Positions 36,736-44,658 of a stretch of DNA of 64,000 nt are shown in pieces. The DNA comes from Affinundibacterium amnicola (GTDB taxonomy: Bacteria > Pseudomonadota > Gammaproteobacteria > Burkholderiales > Burkholderiaceae_D), in contig NZ_JACOFU010000006.1 in assembly GCF_014284275.1 (NCBI RefSeq), forward strand, positions 124,001 to 188,000. The letters run 5' to 3'. Each line of letters opens with the position of its first letter. Within the stretch, counting starts at the first letter, position 1. The translations under genes and the position numbers were made by a program. The notes beneath the pieces are model-generated. The model did no database searches. It was not told where the DNA came from and worked only from the letters and a program-made list of their open reading frames with translations.

Positions 36736-37554
36736 ATGCAGCAAGCCACTTCCCCATTTGATGATATTGATTATGAACGCCGATTTGCTGGTGTTGCTCG
36801 CCTGTATGGTGCGCAAGGCCTAGCCCGCTTCCAGCAAGCGCATATTTGTGTTGTTGGGGTTGGTGGCGTCGGGTCGTGGGTAGTGGAAGCCTTGGCACGC
36901 AGTGCAATCGGCAGTATTACTATGATCGATCTGGATAATGTCGCAGAGTCGAATGTGAATCGACAAATTCAAGCGACTAGCTTAACTTTAGGTAAAGCTA
37001 AAGTGACTGCTTTAGCAGAGCGTATCGCAACGATTAATCCGTACTGCAAAGTGCTTGAAGTAGAAGAGTTTGTTGAGCCAGACAATTTATCGCAAATGAT
37101 AGGGCAACATGGTTTTGACTATGTGATCGATGCGATTGATAGCGTCAAAGCGAAAACTGCTCTAATCGCCTACTGTCGTGAACAGAAAATCCCATTAATC
37201 ACGATAGGTGCAGCTGGTGGTCAGACTGATCCTTGTAAAATCGAAATCCGCGATTTATCGCGTACTGAGCAAGAACCTTTATTAGCCTTGGTGCGCAAGC
37301 GCTTACGCCAGAATTTTGGTTTTCCGCGGGGTAGTAAAAGTAAGTTTGGGATTGATGCGGTGTTTTCGATGGAAGCATTGACGATGCCAGAGACTGCAGA
37401 AACCGCAGAGGCCTGTGCAGTCGACGGCAGTAACGGTATCTCAGGCTTAAATTGTGCGGGCTTTGGTTCTTCGATCGTGGTTACCGCTTCATTTGGTTTA
37501 GCGGCTGCTGCACATGTGTTGCGTAAATTAGCGTTCGAGAAAAATGTGGACTAA
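36736..37554 (+). CDS. tcdA: tRNA threonylcarbamoyladenosine dehydratase TcdA
   Basis: TcdA (YgdL/CsdL) is an E1-like ATP-dependent enzyme that cyclises t6A37 in tRNA to ct6A. The 272-residue protein has the ThiF/MoeB-type nucleotide fold GVGGVGSWVVEALARSAIG followed by MIDLDNVAESNVNRQ, and CTD residues RIPLITIGAAGGQTDPCKI. The conserved Cys in AEACAVDGSNG is present. The first ATG is used. It is single and divergent from the hemerythrin gene. Confidence 0.95.
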   Translation: MQQATSPFDDIDYERRFAGVARLYGAQGLARFQQAHICVVGVGGVGSWVVEALARSAIGSITMIDLDNVAESNVNRQIQATSLTLGKAKVTALAERIATINPYCKVLEVEEFVEPDNLSQMIGQHGFDYVIDAIDSVKAKTALIAYCREQKIPLITIGAAGGQTDPCKIEIRDLSRTEQEPLLALVRKRLRQNFGFPRGSKSKFGIDAVFSMEALTMPETAETAEACAVDGSNGISGLNCAGFGSSIVVTASFGLAAAAHVLRKLAFEKNVD

Positions 37555-37600
37555 TTTAGCTTAATTCACACTTTGTCAGGTGCTTGACTGGGCTTGTAAT

Positions 37601-37636
37601 CAAGCATGTAAACAAGCATGCAAACAAGCATGCAAA
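37601..37636. repeat. Three tandem 12-base repeats CAAGCATGCAAA
   Basis: Units at 37601-37612, 37613-37624 and 37625-37636; the first has a T at position 9 in place of C. Each holds the palindrome GCATGC or its variant. They lie in the gap between convergent tcdA and the DMT transporter gene. Confidence 0.85.
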
Positions 37637-37660
37637 TCTGCCTGCAATGAAGGTAATTTT

Positions 37661-38560
37661 CTAAGTCCTTTTGGGTTCGCCACGTAAAGCCCAAACTACA
37701 CCGCCGAGGCACAGAACCATGCCCGACCATTCTATCCATCCAGGATGATAATTTTCTAGCTGTATCGACAGCAGCACAGAAATAATCGGCGTGATCACAC
37801 CGATGAAGACCGTCTTCTGTGCCCCGATTCTGTGGATCAAAGTGAAGTAACAAGCAAATGCGATCACTGAACCAAACAGCGATAAGTAAATCAAGGATAG
37901 CCAATAGTTGATACCAGAAGGGAGTGTCCATTGCTCGCCATTGGCAATCGCAAACAGACTAACCCAAACCGTCCCCCAAGCCATCGCCCATGCCATCGTC
38001 AATAAAACGTTTTGACTGTATTGTCTGACTTTGACAACGACCACATTACCGAAGGTGCTGGCAAGTGTTGCGGTTAAGGCCAATCCTAATCCCAGCAAGA
38101 AGTGCGTGTCGTGACCAGAATGGGTATCTTCCCAATTACTTTTGAGTGCAGGGAAAAATAATAAAATCACCCCAGTAATCGAAATAAGTGCTGCACTCCA
38201 GATACGCCAGCTGAGCGGTTTTTTGAAAAATATTCTCTCGGTGATCGGCGACCATATGACCATCAGTGCAAATAACACGGCAACCAGTGCAGAGACCAGA
38301 TATTGCTCTGAGGAATAGGTACATAAGTAGCTGAGCGAAAAAGTGAAAAAGCCTTGTAACGCCATCCAGCCGTGCAGTTTCCAAGGTAAGCGTAAAGAAT
38401 CTTTGCGCCATAAACACCAAATGAACAAGCAAATGGAAGCCAGCCCGAAGCGGTAGGCAACCGAGACGGATGGCGCAACTTCACCGAGTTGTTGTGTGAT
38501 GGCCCAAAAGGTCGAGCCCCAAATTAATGAGGCAATAATGAAAAGTAGAGAAGATGGCAT
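37661..38560 (-). CDS. EamA/DMT-superfamily transporter
   Basis: 299 residues with ten hydrophobic segments in two EamA repeats, starting MPSSLLFIIASLIWGSTFWAITQQLG and ending with a Lys/Arg tail. It is the second DMT exporter in the window and only distantly like the one at 6930. Substrate unknown. The gene is upstream-adjacent, by strand, to a decayed M48 peptidase remnant. Confidence 0.9.
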   Translation of the reverse strand: MPSSLLFIIASLIWGSTFWAITQQLGEVAPSVSVAYRFGLASICLFIWCLWRKDSLRLPWKLHGWMALQGFFTFSLSYLCTYSSEQYLVSALVAVLFALMVIWSPITERIFFKKPLSWRIWSAALISITGVILLFFPALKSNWEDTHSGHDTHFLLGLGLALTATLASTFGNVVVVKVRQYSQNVLLTMAWAMAWGTVWVSLFAIANGEQWTLPSGINYWLSLIYLSLFGSVIAFACYFTLIHRIGAQKTVFIGVITPIISVLLSIQLENYHPGWIEWSGMVLCLGGVVWALRGEPKRT

Positions 38561-38605
38561 AGCTCGCTAGTGTAACTTTTTTTACGCGAGCTTGCCTGTA
38601 CTTCC

Positions 38606-38825
38606 TTATTCTGCTGCTTGTCTAAACCGCTGAATCCGTTTTTCTGTCATCGGGTGGCTAGACAGATAATCTTCCATTTGCTCTTCTAACCAGCTAGATT
38701 GACGTTTCTTCTTCCCTGCGCCTTTGCCAGCTGGCGTGTATTGATCTCAAGGTTTCGGTAACATTGTGTATGCTATTACGAAGTGCTATGTGCGCGATTT
38801 CATGTGCTAGAACGCGAGCCAATAA
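38606..38825 (-). pseudogene. Remnant of an M48-family metallopeptidase
   Basis: Reading the minus strand from near 38825, DLLARVLAHEIAHIALRN appears: the HEIAH zinc motif of M48 peptidases. After a frame change and a large internal deletion, a second frame gives SSWLEEQMEDYLSSHPMTEKRIQRF then TAA at 38606-38608, which is the conserved M48 C-terminal HPxTxxRI motif. Nothing of the N-terminal half is found: the fragment starts right at the stop of the neighbouring metallophosphoesterase. The gene has decayed by deletion and frameshift. Confidence 0.82.
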
Positions 38826-38828
38826 GTC

Positions 38829-39785
38829 TTATTGGCAGTTCGCTTGCCCTTTATCCAGCACTTGATTGTTTTCTGCTGAGATAAATTCCCATGTATAGCG
38901 ATTGTTGGCGAGATTTAATTTCAGTGCGCCGTGATGATCGTTCTGACGAAGTTCGCTACCATCTTTGACCAAGAAGATCGGCGATAACTTTGCGCCGCCC
39001 GTGCCAACTACAAAGCTACGCATGCCATTCTCAGGATGAGGTAATCCATCTCTATCCATGGTGGCAAAACGTTCGTAGTGATGATCGTGGCTGCTTAAAA
39101 TAATATCTGCTTTGGCATCCGCCAAAATCTTCCAGGCCTCTTGCATGGTTTTGATGTTGCCATGGCCACCGGAGGAATACACAGGGTGATGCCAAAAAGC
39201 GAGTGTGCAAGTGGCTGGATTTTCTTTTAGTGTGGTTTTGAGCCAGTCTAATTGCGCCTGCATTGCTTGATCTTTGATATTGCTGTTGAGCGATAAAATC
39301 AACCAGTTGCCGAGTAGCTTCTTGTAATAGCCTCGTCGCTGGGCGCCGGCTAGTTCGTCAAAATAATTATAGTAACCGGCGGCCAATGGAACGCCATAGT
39401 CGTGATTGCCGGGCGAGGGTAGGGTGCGGGCTTTAAATTGTCCCCAGGTTTTATCGTAGCAGTCATTAAATTCTTCAGGCTTTCCGATTGGATAGGTGTT
39501 ATCGCCCAAAGTAACTGCATAAGCATTTCTGTCTTTTTGCAAGTTCGCAGCAATCAACGCCGCCGTTTTTGCCGCCTTTGTATCTGCCGCGCTTAATTTT
39601 CGACAGTCAGCGATATCACCAGCGGCGTACAAGGTGAAAGCAATGGATTTTGTTTTCGTTGATTTCTTTGTTTGCGCATCAACTGTTTGATTCAAAAAAA
39701 TTGATGACAAAGCGAATACAGCACTTAGGCTTACACTAGTCGCACGAAAAGATAATCCAGAGAGAGCAAGCTTGAGCATCGGCAT
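38829..39785 (-). CDS. Secreted calcineurin-like metallophosphoesterase
   Basis: 318 residues with a signal peptide (SVSLSAVFALSSIFL, cleavage near VDAQ). Metal-binding blocks LYAAGDIADCR, VTLGDNTYPIG, SPGNHDYG, LAFWHHPVYSSGGHG and LSSHDHHYER match the dinuclear-metal phosphoesterase fold, closest in style to purple-acid-phosphatase-like or alkaline phosphatase enzymes. Substrate unknown. An upstream remnant of M48 abuts its 3' end (38825), suggesting the boundary was reshaped by deletion. Confidence 0.92.
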   Translation of the reverse strand: MPMLKLALSGLSFRATSVSLSAVFALSSIFLNQTVDAQTKKSTKTKSIAFTLYAAGDIADCRKLSAADTKAAKTAALIAANLQKDRNAYAVTLGDNTYPIGKPEEFNDCYDKTWGQFKARTLPSPGNHDYGVPLAAGYYNYFDELAGAQRRGYYKKLLGNWLILSLNSNIKDQAMQAQLDWLKTTLKENPATCTLAFWHHPVYSSGGHGNIKTMQEAWKILADAKADIILSSHDHHYERFATMDRDGLPHPENGMRSFVVGTGGAKLSPIFLVKDGSELRQNDHHGALKLNLANNRYTWEFISAENNQVLDKGQANCQ

Positions 39786-39860
39786 TGATGACGTGAGATA
39801 AAACGATATTTTACTCGCTTATCCTGAGTTGGCGTTCTCTGAATGATATCTTGGTCTGTG

Positions 39861-40070
39861 TCAGGATGGATCGGCACTGGTATCACAAAATCCGCAGCAT
39901 GTTGTGCCAGATTTTTCTGTGTTGATGATTGTTTGAGCAATGTCTGTTGCCTGGTTGATGGATGCTGGTTTTAAATTGTGCGCGGATGCTGCAGCGGCAT
40001 CGTATTTTTTTGTAGTACTCATCGTTGCATTGTTATTCGAATCTGCTGCAGTATTTACTGGCGTACACAT
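39861..40070 (-). CDS. Small protein with a CCGFC cysteine cluster at its C-terminus
   Basis: 69 residues; no family recognised. A strong ribosome site (CAGGAGAG, seven bases upstream) precedes the ATG at 40070, which favours a real gene. The body is Ala/Asn/Thr-rich and low in charge; the tail ends TTCCGFCDTSADPS, with three cysteines in five residues. The shape (leader-like body then short Cys-rich end) resembles a precursor peptide, but no maturation enzyme or exporter is nearby. The reverse strand also has an open frame here (39940-40125), so coding status is not proven. Confidence 0.5.
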   Translation of the reverse strand: MCTPVNTAADSNNNATMSTTKKYDAAAASAHNLKPASINQATDIAQTIINTEKSGTTCCGFCDTSADPS

Positions 40071-40199
40071 CGCTACTCTCCTGAAAAATTTACGTGCTGC
40101 AAAGTGTAGTAGGAAGATGCGGTAGTCTGTATGTTTCTAGATCAGCGCTCGCACATTTCTTGATCGCAAACAATAAACAGTTATCCAAAATCGATCACC

Positions 40200-40237
40200 A
40201 AAAAAGAAAGGGCAAAATTCCGAATGGAATTTTGCCC
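40200..40237 (-). terminator. Strong terminator after the M16 peptidase gene
   Basis: GGGCAAAATTCC (40210-40221) pairs perfectly with GGAATTTTGCCC (40226-40237) around GAAT. Read on the minus strand it is followed by TTTCTTTTTT (40209-40200). It ends the peptidase transcript before the small ORF. Confidence 0.92.
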
Positions 40238-40269
40238 TCATTAACTACACTTAAGACGATTTTGCTGTC

Positions 40270-43080
40270 TTACTTTGCAAGCTTAGCTTGATCGCCTGCA
40301 TTAATGATAGAAATCACTTCCGGCTTGATGATTTGACGTAGTGCTTCGTTTACTTGTGTCAGGCTCAAAGCTGCGACTTTTGCTTCGAAGTCTTGGTCAA
40401 ATTTCATGGTGCGATTAATCGCTAAGTAAGTAGCCAATTGCCCAGCCAAACCAGCATCTTGTGTGCGATTAACTTCTTCACCTTGTTTCCAGCCTTTTTT
40501 CGCTTCAACTAATTCCGCTTCGGTGAAGCCTTCGCTTAACGCTTTTTGTACTTCTTCACGTAATGCGGCTTCGACTTTCGCCGTATTTTGTGGCGCACTT
40601 AAAGCATACGCACCCCAGAATCCGCTTGGATCTTGACTAGGCACATTTAAGAAAGAACCAACGCCATACGATAGACCTTCTTTTTGACGAATACGATCAG
40701 CCAGACGACTGCGTAAAGCGCCACCACCGAGCATGTGATTCGCCATCAATAATGCGGGATAGACTGCAGCATCATCTTTGATCGCCACTGGATGTACAGC
40801 CAGCAAGAAGCTGCTGGCTTTGTCAGGTGTATTCAAGATGATTTTTTCACCAGCAACGGCCTTCATATTACGTGCAATACGCGTATAACTTTGCTTTGCT
40901 TTCCAGCTACCAAACAAATTGTTTAATTGCGTTTTCAATTCCGCAGTATCGAAGTCACCAACCGCTGCAAAGCTGGCGTTGTCCGCACCAAAGTAATTTT
41001 GATGGAAAGCTTTGACGTCTTCTAATTTGACCGCTTTCGCTGCAACCACCTGTTCAGGCAAAGTCTTCGCATGCAAGACATGCCCAGCTGGCGTAGCATC
41101 AGTTAGGCGCGCCAAGGCATTGCTTGCTTGTGCTTGCGGTTCTGGGATGGATTGCTCAATCCGGCCAACGATTGCCAGCTTGAATTCTTCAAATTCATTC
41201 GTTGGGAATGCAGGTTTTTTCAACACTTCAGCCAGCAATTCAAGAGCCGCAGGTAATTTGTCGCGAGTTGCTGTGACGTTGGCAGTAATGCCTTCTGCAC
41301 TGCCACCGATGGTGACTTGTGCGTTCAATTTATCAAAACTATCTTTGATTTCTTGACGAGATAAGCGCTCTGTTCCTTTGTTCAATAAACTTGCTGTGAA
41401 TTGACCAATTTCAGCTTTGCCTTGCAAACTAGCTTCAGTTCCCATGCGCAAACGCAAGCTGACACTGACTGTTGCACCTTTGGTTTTCTTTGGTAACAAG
41501 GCGAGTTTCATGCCATTGGATAAGCTTGAACGTTGCGTGCGTTTTTCGATATTGTCTGGACTAGGATCAAAAGCCTCACCTTGCGCTACAACAGCTTGGC
41601 CTTTGTAATCTTTCACGATGTTCAATACATCTGGTGTACCCGGAACTTCGGTACGATCCGCGGTTTCAGTTGGAATGAAACGACCCAAGGTGCGGTTAGT
41701 CGCTTTCAAATACTTTTCTGCTGCGGCTTGCACTTCCTTGACGGTCATTTTTTCGATTTGGTCACGTTCGATGAAGAACAAACGCCAATCACCCGCTGCC
41801 ATGGATTCGGTTAATGCAATGGTCAATTGCGCGGTGTCATTCAATGCCAATTGGATTTGCTTGCGTGCTGCTTGCTTAGCGCGCTCTAATTCTTCTGGCG
41901 TGATCGGCGTGGTTTTTAAGTTCTCTAATACTTTTAACAGTGCATCTTGTGCCGCATCCAAATTACTTTCTTTTGGAACGATCGCACCAAAGATACCGTA
42001 GCTTGGCTCTAAATTGCTGACGGTGTTGTAGTTGATCGCCGTGGCTAATTTAGTTTCGACCAAGGCTTTGTGTAAGCGTCCACTGGGCGCGTTGGTCAGA
42101 ATATTGGCAAGCAAACTTAGTGCTGCCGAATCGATATGCGCTGATGGCGCCATATGATAACCAGCGCCTACAAACTGCGTACCACCAGTGCGGCGTACGG
42201 TCACAGCGCGTTCGCCATCTTGTGTTGGTTCGGCTGTGTAAGTTGGATCGATAACGCGGCTTGGTTTAGGAATGCGACCAAATAATTCATTGACTTGTTT
42301 GAGAATTTTCGCATCATCAAACTTACCAGCGATCATCAAAATCGCATTATCTGGTTGGTAGTATTTTTTATAGAATGCGCGCAAGCGAGGAATGTTCACT
42401 TGTTCAATATCAGAACGCGCGCCGATGGTGGATTTGCCGTAATTGTGCCAGTCGTAGGCGACAGCTTGAATTCTTTCCGTGGTGACACCGATAGGATCGC
42501 TTTCGCCAATTTCAAATTCATTGCGAACGACAGTCATTTCACCTTTTTGCGTTTTCGGATTCCACAAATCGTTTTGATCAATAGCGGCATTGATCATGCG
42601 ATCGGCTTCCATTGCCAGCATTTGCTTTAGATTATCTTCGTTTGCTGGAAATGTTGCGTAGTAGTTGGTACGGTCATACCAAGTCGTGCCATTAAATTCC
42701 GCTCCAGTGGCGTTCAATACTTCGACTGGTGATTTCGTGCCTTTTTTGATACCGAAGTTGGCGCTAGGTTTGAATAACAAATGTTCGAGTAAATGTGCCA
42801 TACCGGTTTCGCCATAATTCTCGTGGCGTGAACCCACCATGTAAACTAAGTTTGTGGTCAGGGTAGGCTTGCTGGCATCGGGGAATAACACCACACGCAT
42901 GCCGTTTGCTAGTTTGTACTCCGTGATGCCTTCAACCGAAGTCACCTTGACTGGTGCAGCGAGTTGTTTTGATTTTGCTGCGCTGACGGCGCTTGCCGCA
43001 GGTTCGATGGGCGTAGTTGACAATGCTAAGCCAGGTGTCAAGATGCCAGCACTTAGCATCAATAAAGTAATTAATTTCAC
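40270..43080 (-). CDS. Secreted M16-family zinc peptidase with two M16 units
   Basis: 936 residues: signal peptide (LITLLMLSAGILTPGLALS), then two pitrilysin-like halves. The first half carries the zinc site HLLEH (inverted HxxEH in GMAHLLEHLLF) and a Glu further down in RNEFEIGESDP. The second half (about residue 510 on) lacks a zinc motif, as in the usual inactive C-terminal half. Such M16 proteins are periplasmic in proteobacteria, often with two subunits; here both lie in one polypeptide. Probably degrades peptides. Confidence 0.94.
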   Translation of the reverse strand: MKLITLLMLSAGILTPGLALSTTPIEPAASAVSAAKSKQLAAPVKVTSVEGITEYKLANGMRVVLFPDASKPTLTTNLVYMVGSRHENYGETGMAHLLEHLLFKPSANFGIKKGTKSPVEVLNATGAEFNGTTWYDRTNYYATFPANEDNLKQMLAMEADRMINAAIDQNDLWNPKTQKGEMTVVRNEFEIGESDPIGVTTERIQAVAYDWHNYGKSTIGARSDIEQVNIPRLRAFYKKYYQPDNAILMIAGKFDDAKILKQVNELFGRIPKPSRVIDPTYTAEPTQDGERAVTVRRTGGTQFVGAGYHMAPSAHIDSAALSLLANILTNAPSGRLHKALVETKLATAINYNTVSNLEPSYGIFGAIVPKESNLDAAQDALLKVLENLKTTPITPEELERAKQAARKQIQLALNDTAQLTIALTESMAAGDWRLFFIERDQIEKMTVKEVQAAAEKYLKATNRTLGRFIPTETADRTEVPGTPDVLNIVKDYKGQAVVAQGEAFDPSPDNIEKRTQRSSLSNGMKLALLPKKTKGATVSVSLRLRMGTEASLQGKAEIGQFTASLLNKGTERLSRQEIKDSFDKLNAQVTIGGSAEGITANVTATRDKLPAALELLAEVLKKPAFPTNEFEEFKLAIVGRIEQSIPEPQAQASNALARLTDATPAGHVLHAKTLPEQVVAAKAVKLEDVKAFHQNYFGADNASFAAVGDFDTAELKTQLNNLFGSWKAKQSYTRIARNMKAVAGEKIILNTPDKASSFLLAVHPVAIKDDAAVYPALLMANHMLGGGALRSRLADRIRQKEGLSYGVGSFLNVPSQDPSGFWGAYALSAPQNTAKVEAALREEVQKALSEGFTEAELVEAKKGWKQGEEVNRTQDAGLAGQLATYLAINRTMKFDQDFEAKVAALSLTQVNEALRQIIKPEVISIINAGDQAKLAK

Positions 43081-43292
43081 AGAGAATCCTTAAAAAAACC
43101 AACGAGACGAGCAACATAGTTGATTTGCTAATTATTTGCAATTAGCTACAAGTAATTATGCTAATTTTTCTTGGTTTTGCTGCGAAAAAGTTGTGCGTGG
43201 TAATGTAAAGTAAATTGTTTTGTTTATTTTAAATATCTGTTCTTGATCGTTTTGATTAGGTTGTGAGTAGGTTATGAGTAGGATGAAAATGA

Positions 43293-44000
43293 TTACTCGT
43301 CAAATAAGGATTTTTGAATCGGCAGTGCGACAAGTTGTGCCGCGTTAGATTTTGTTTGCGGCTTGCTTAACACTGCGGCTTGCGCCCACATATCTTCAGC
43401 AGGAAACAGCTTTAGAAAACTGCGTGCAAGATCGGGTGTAGTGCAAGTTAACCATGCGTCATAGTCTTGTTCGTGCAAAATCACCAGCGAACGTTTTTCA
43501 TCTTCAGGTTTTTGAAAGCGACGCATCAGTGCGTGCTGATCGGCATTGATGGTGATTTGCGTGAACGAAAAACTTTGCTGACCATCATTGTCTTGCCAGC
43601 CTTGGTATAAGCCAGCGACAGCAAAATCGCTGTTGTTCCTTACGCCAATTTGCCAGCGTTCGGCTTTACCCGTTTCGTAATTTGGCTCGAAGAAATTTTG
43701 TAATGGGATCAGGCAACGTTGTCCATCACGCCAGGCCTGCGCGAAACTGCGTAATTCGCTGATGGTTTCCGCGCGTGCATTCATGGTGCTAAAGCGTTTT
43801 ACGCCAGCAGGGATTTTGGTTTTTGGCACCATGCCGTAGCTGCCCAATTGAGCGCGCCGGCGCTTCAAGTGATCATGAGTGATGAAAGGCGCATTGTAGT
43901 CTTGCCAGATTTCAGGCCGCCAGTCTTCTCCGGTTTGATCAATCGCCGCAAATTTTGGAGCCAGTTGGTCTCTGCGAGTTGGAGTGTAATTGACGCACAT
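43293..44000 (-). CDS. SRAP/YedK-family abasic-site processing protein
   Basis: 235 residues starting MCVNYTPTR; the Cys after Met becomes the N-terminal nucleophile that forms a thiazolidine DNA-protein crosslink with abasic sites in single-stranded DNA. The Asn/Glu/His that support this are seen in TMNARAET, NFFEPNYETGKAERW and VILHEQDYDAWL. It is commonly annotated as SOS response-associated peptidase. No LexA box is evident near its start. It may share a transcript with the downstream M16 gene (212-base gap). Confidence 0.95.
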   Translation of the reverse strand: MCVNYTPTRRDQLAPKFAAIDQTGEDWRPEIWQDYNAPFITHDHLKRRRAQLGSYGMVPKTKIPAGVKRFSTMNARAETISELRSFAQAWRDGQRCLIPLQNFFEPNYETGKAERWQIGVRNNSDFAVAGLYQGWQDNDGQQSFSFTQITINADQHALMRRFQKPEDEKRSLVILHEQDYDAWLTCTTPDLARSFLKLFPAEDMWAQAAVLSKPQTKSNAAQLVALPIQKSLFDE

Positions 44001-44049
44001 GATGGTGTTTCGTTGTTCTTTGAATGATGAAAAGATCGTTTAAGTTTGA

Positions 44050-44634
44050 CTAGGATGCCGGGTGATCGAATTCGGTAATCATGCGATCAAGTGGCACATC
44101 ATACTTTTCTGGCGGGAAGCTGGTGCGCGATTGCTGATAGGCGATGCCCACGGTTTTTGCTCGGGGGAGTTCAGCTAAGCTGCGGTCATAAAAGCCACCA
44201 CCATACCCAAGTCGAAAATTTTGTTCTGTGAATCCAACGCAAGGAATCAGTAACATATCGGGACTAAGCACTTGCTCCTGATGGCGTGGAATTGGTATGC
44301 CAAAGCGATCTAAATCCATCGCATCACCGGGTGCCCAACGAATGAATTTGAGCGCTTGTCCCTTGGCGATAACGATGGGCAGCGCTAGTGCTACGCCGAG
44401 TTGTTGTAGTTCTTGGTAACAAGGTAGTAAATTAGGCTCAGCCTGAATCGGCCAATAGACCGCTAGGCTCTGTGGTGCGGCTTGGCGGATATAGGCAATG
44501 ACTTGCTGAGCGATTTCAAGATCCCATTGTTGGCGCAAAGCGAGTGGTGTTTCTTTGCGCGTAGCCAGTAAATCACGGCGCAATTGCGCGCGGTTTGGTA
44601 TTTGTTCTTTTACGCTATGGTGTGGCTGTGTCAT
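44050..44634 (-). CDS. 5-formyltetrahydrofolate cyclo-ligase
   Basis: 194 residues of the YgfA/MTHFS family, which converts 5-formyl-THF to 5,10-methenyl-THF using ATP. Motifs are NRAQLRRDLLATRK for ATP binding, the central IQAEPNLLPCY and the signature LIPCVGFTEQNFRLGYGGGFYDRSL. The start is only 24 bases from the slt-like gene start on the opposite strand, leaving no room for the 6S RNA gene that neighbours ygfA in some bacteria. Confidence 0.95.
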   Translation of the reverse strand: MTQPHHSVKEQIPNRAQLRRDLLATRKETPLALRQQWDLEIAQQVIAYIRQAAPQSLAVYWPIQAEPNLLPCYQELQQLGVALALPIVIAKGQALKFIRWAPGDAMDLDRFGIPIPRHQEQVLSPDMLLIPCVGFTEQNFRLGYGGGFYDRSLAELPRAKTVGIAYQQSRTSFPPEKYDVPLDRMITEFDHPAS

Positions 44635-44658
44635 ACTGTTAACAGGTTTTAGAAGGAT

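Noticed and set aside
37601-37636. CRISPR-like array
   Set aside because: Only three contiguous 12-base units with no spacers and no cas genes.
39731-39940. Minus-strand frame overlapping the small Cys-rich ORF and the phosphoesterase start
   Set aside because: No ribosome site, composition looks non-coding, and it conflicts with better-supported frames.
44635-44658. 6S RNA gene beside the 5-formyl-THF cyclo-ligase
   Set aside because: The gap to the divergent slt gene is only 24 bases.
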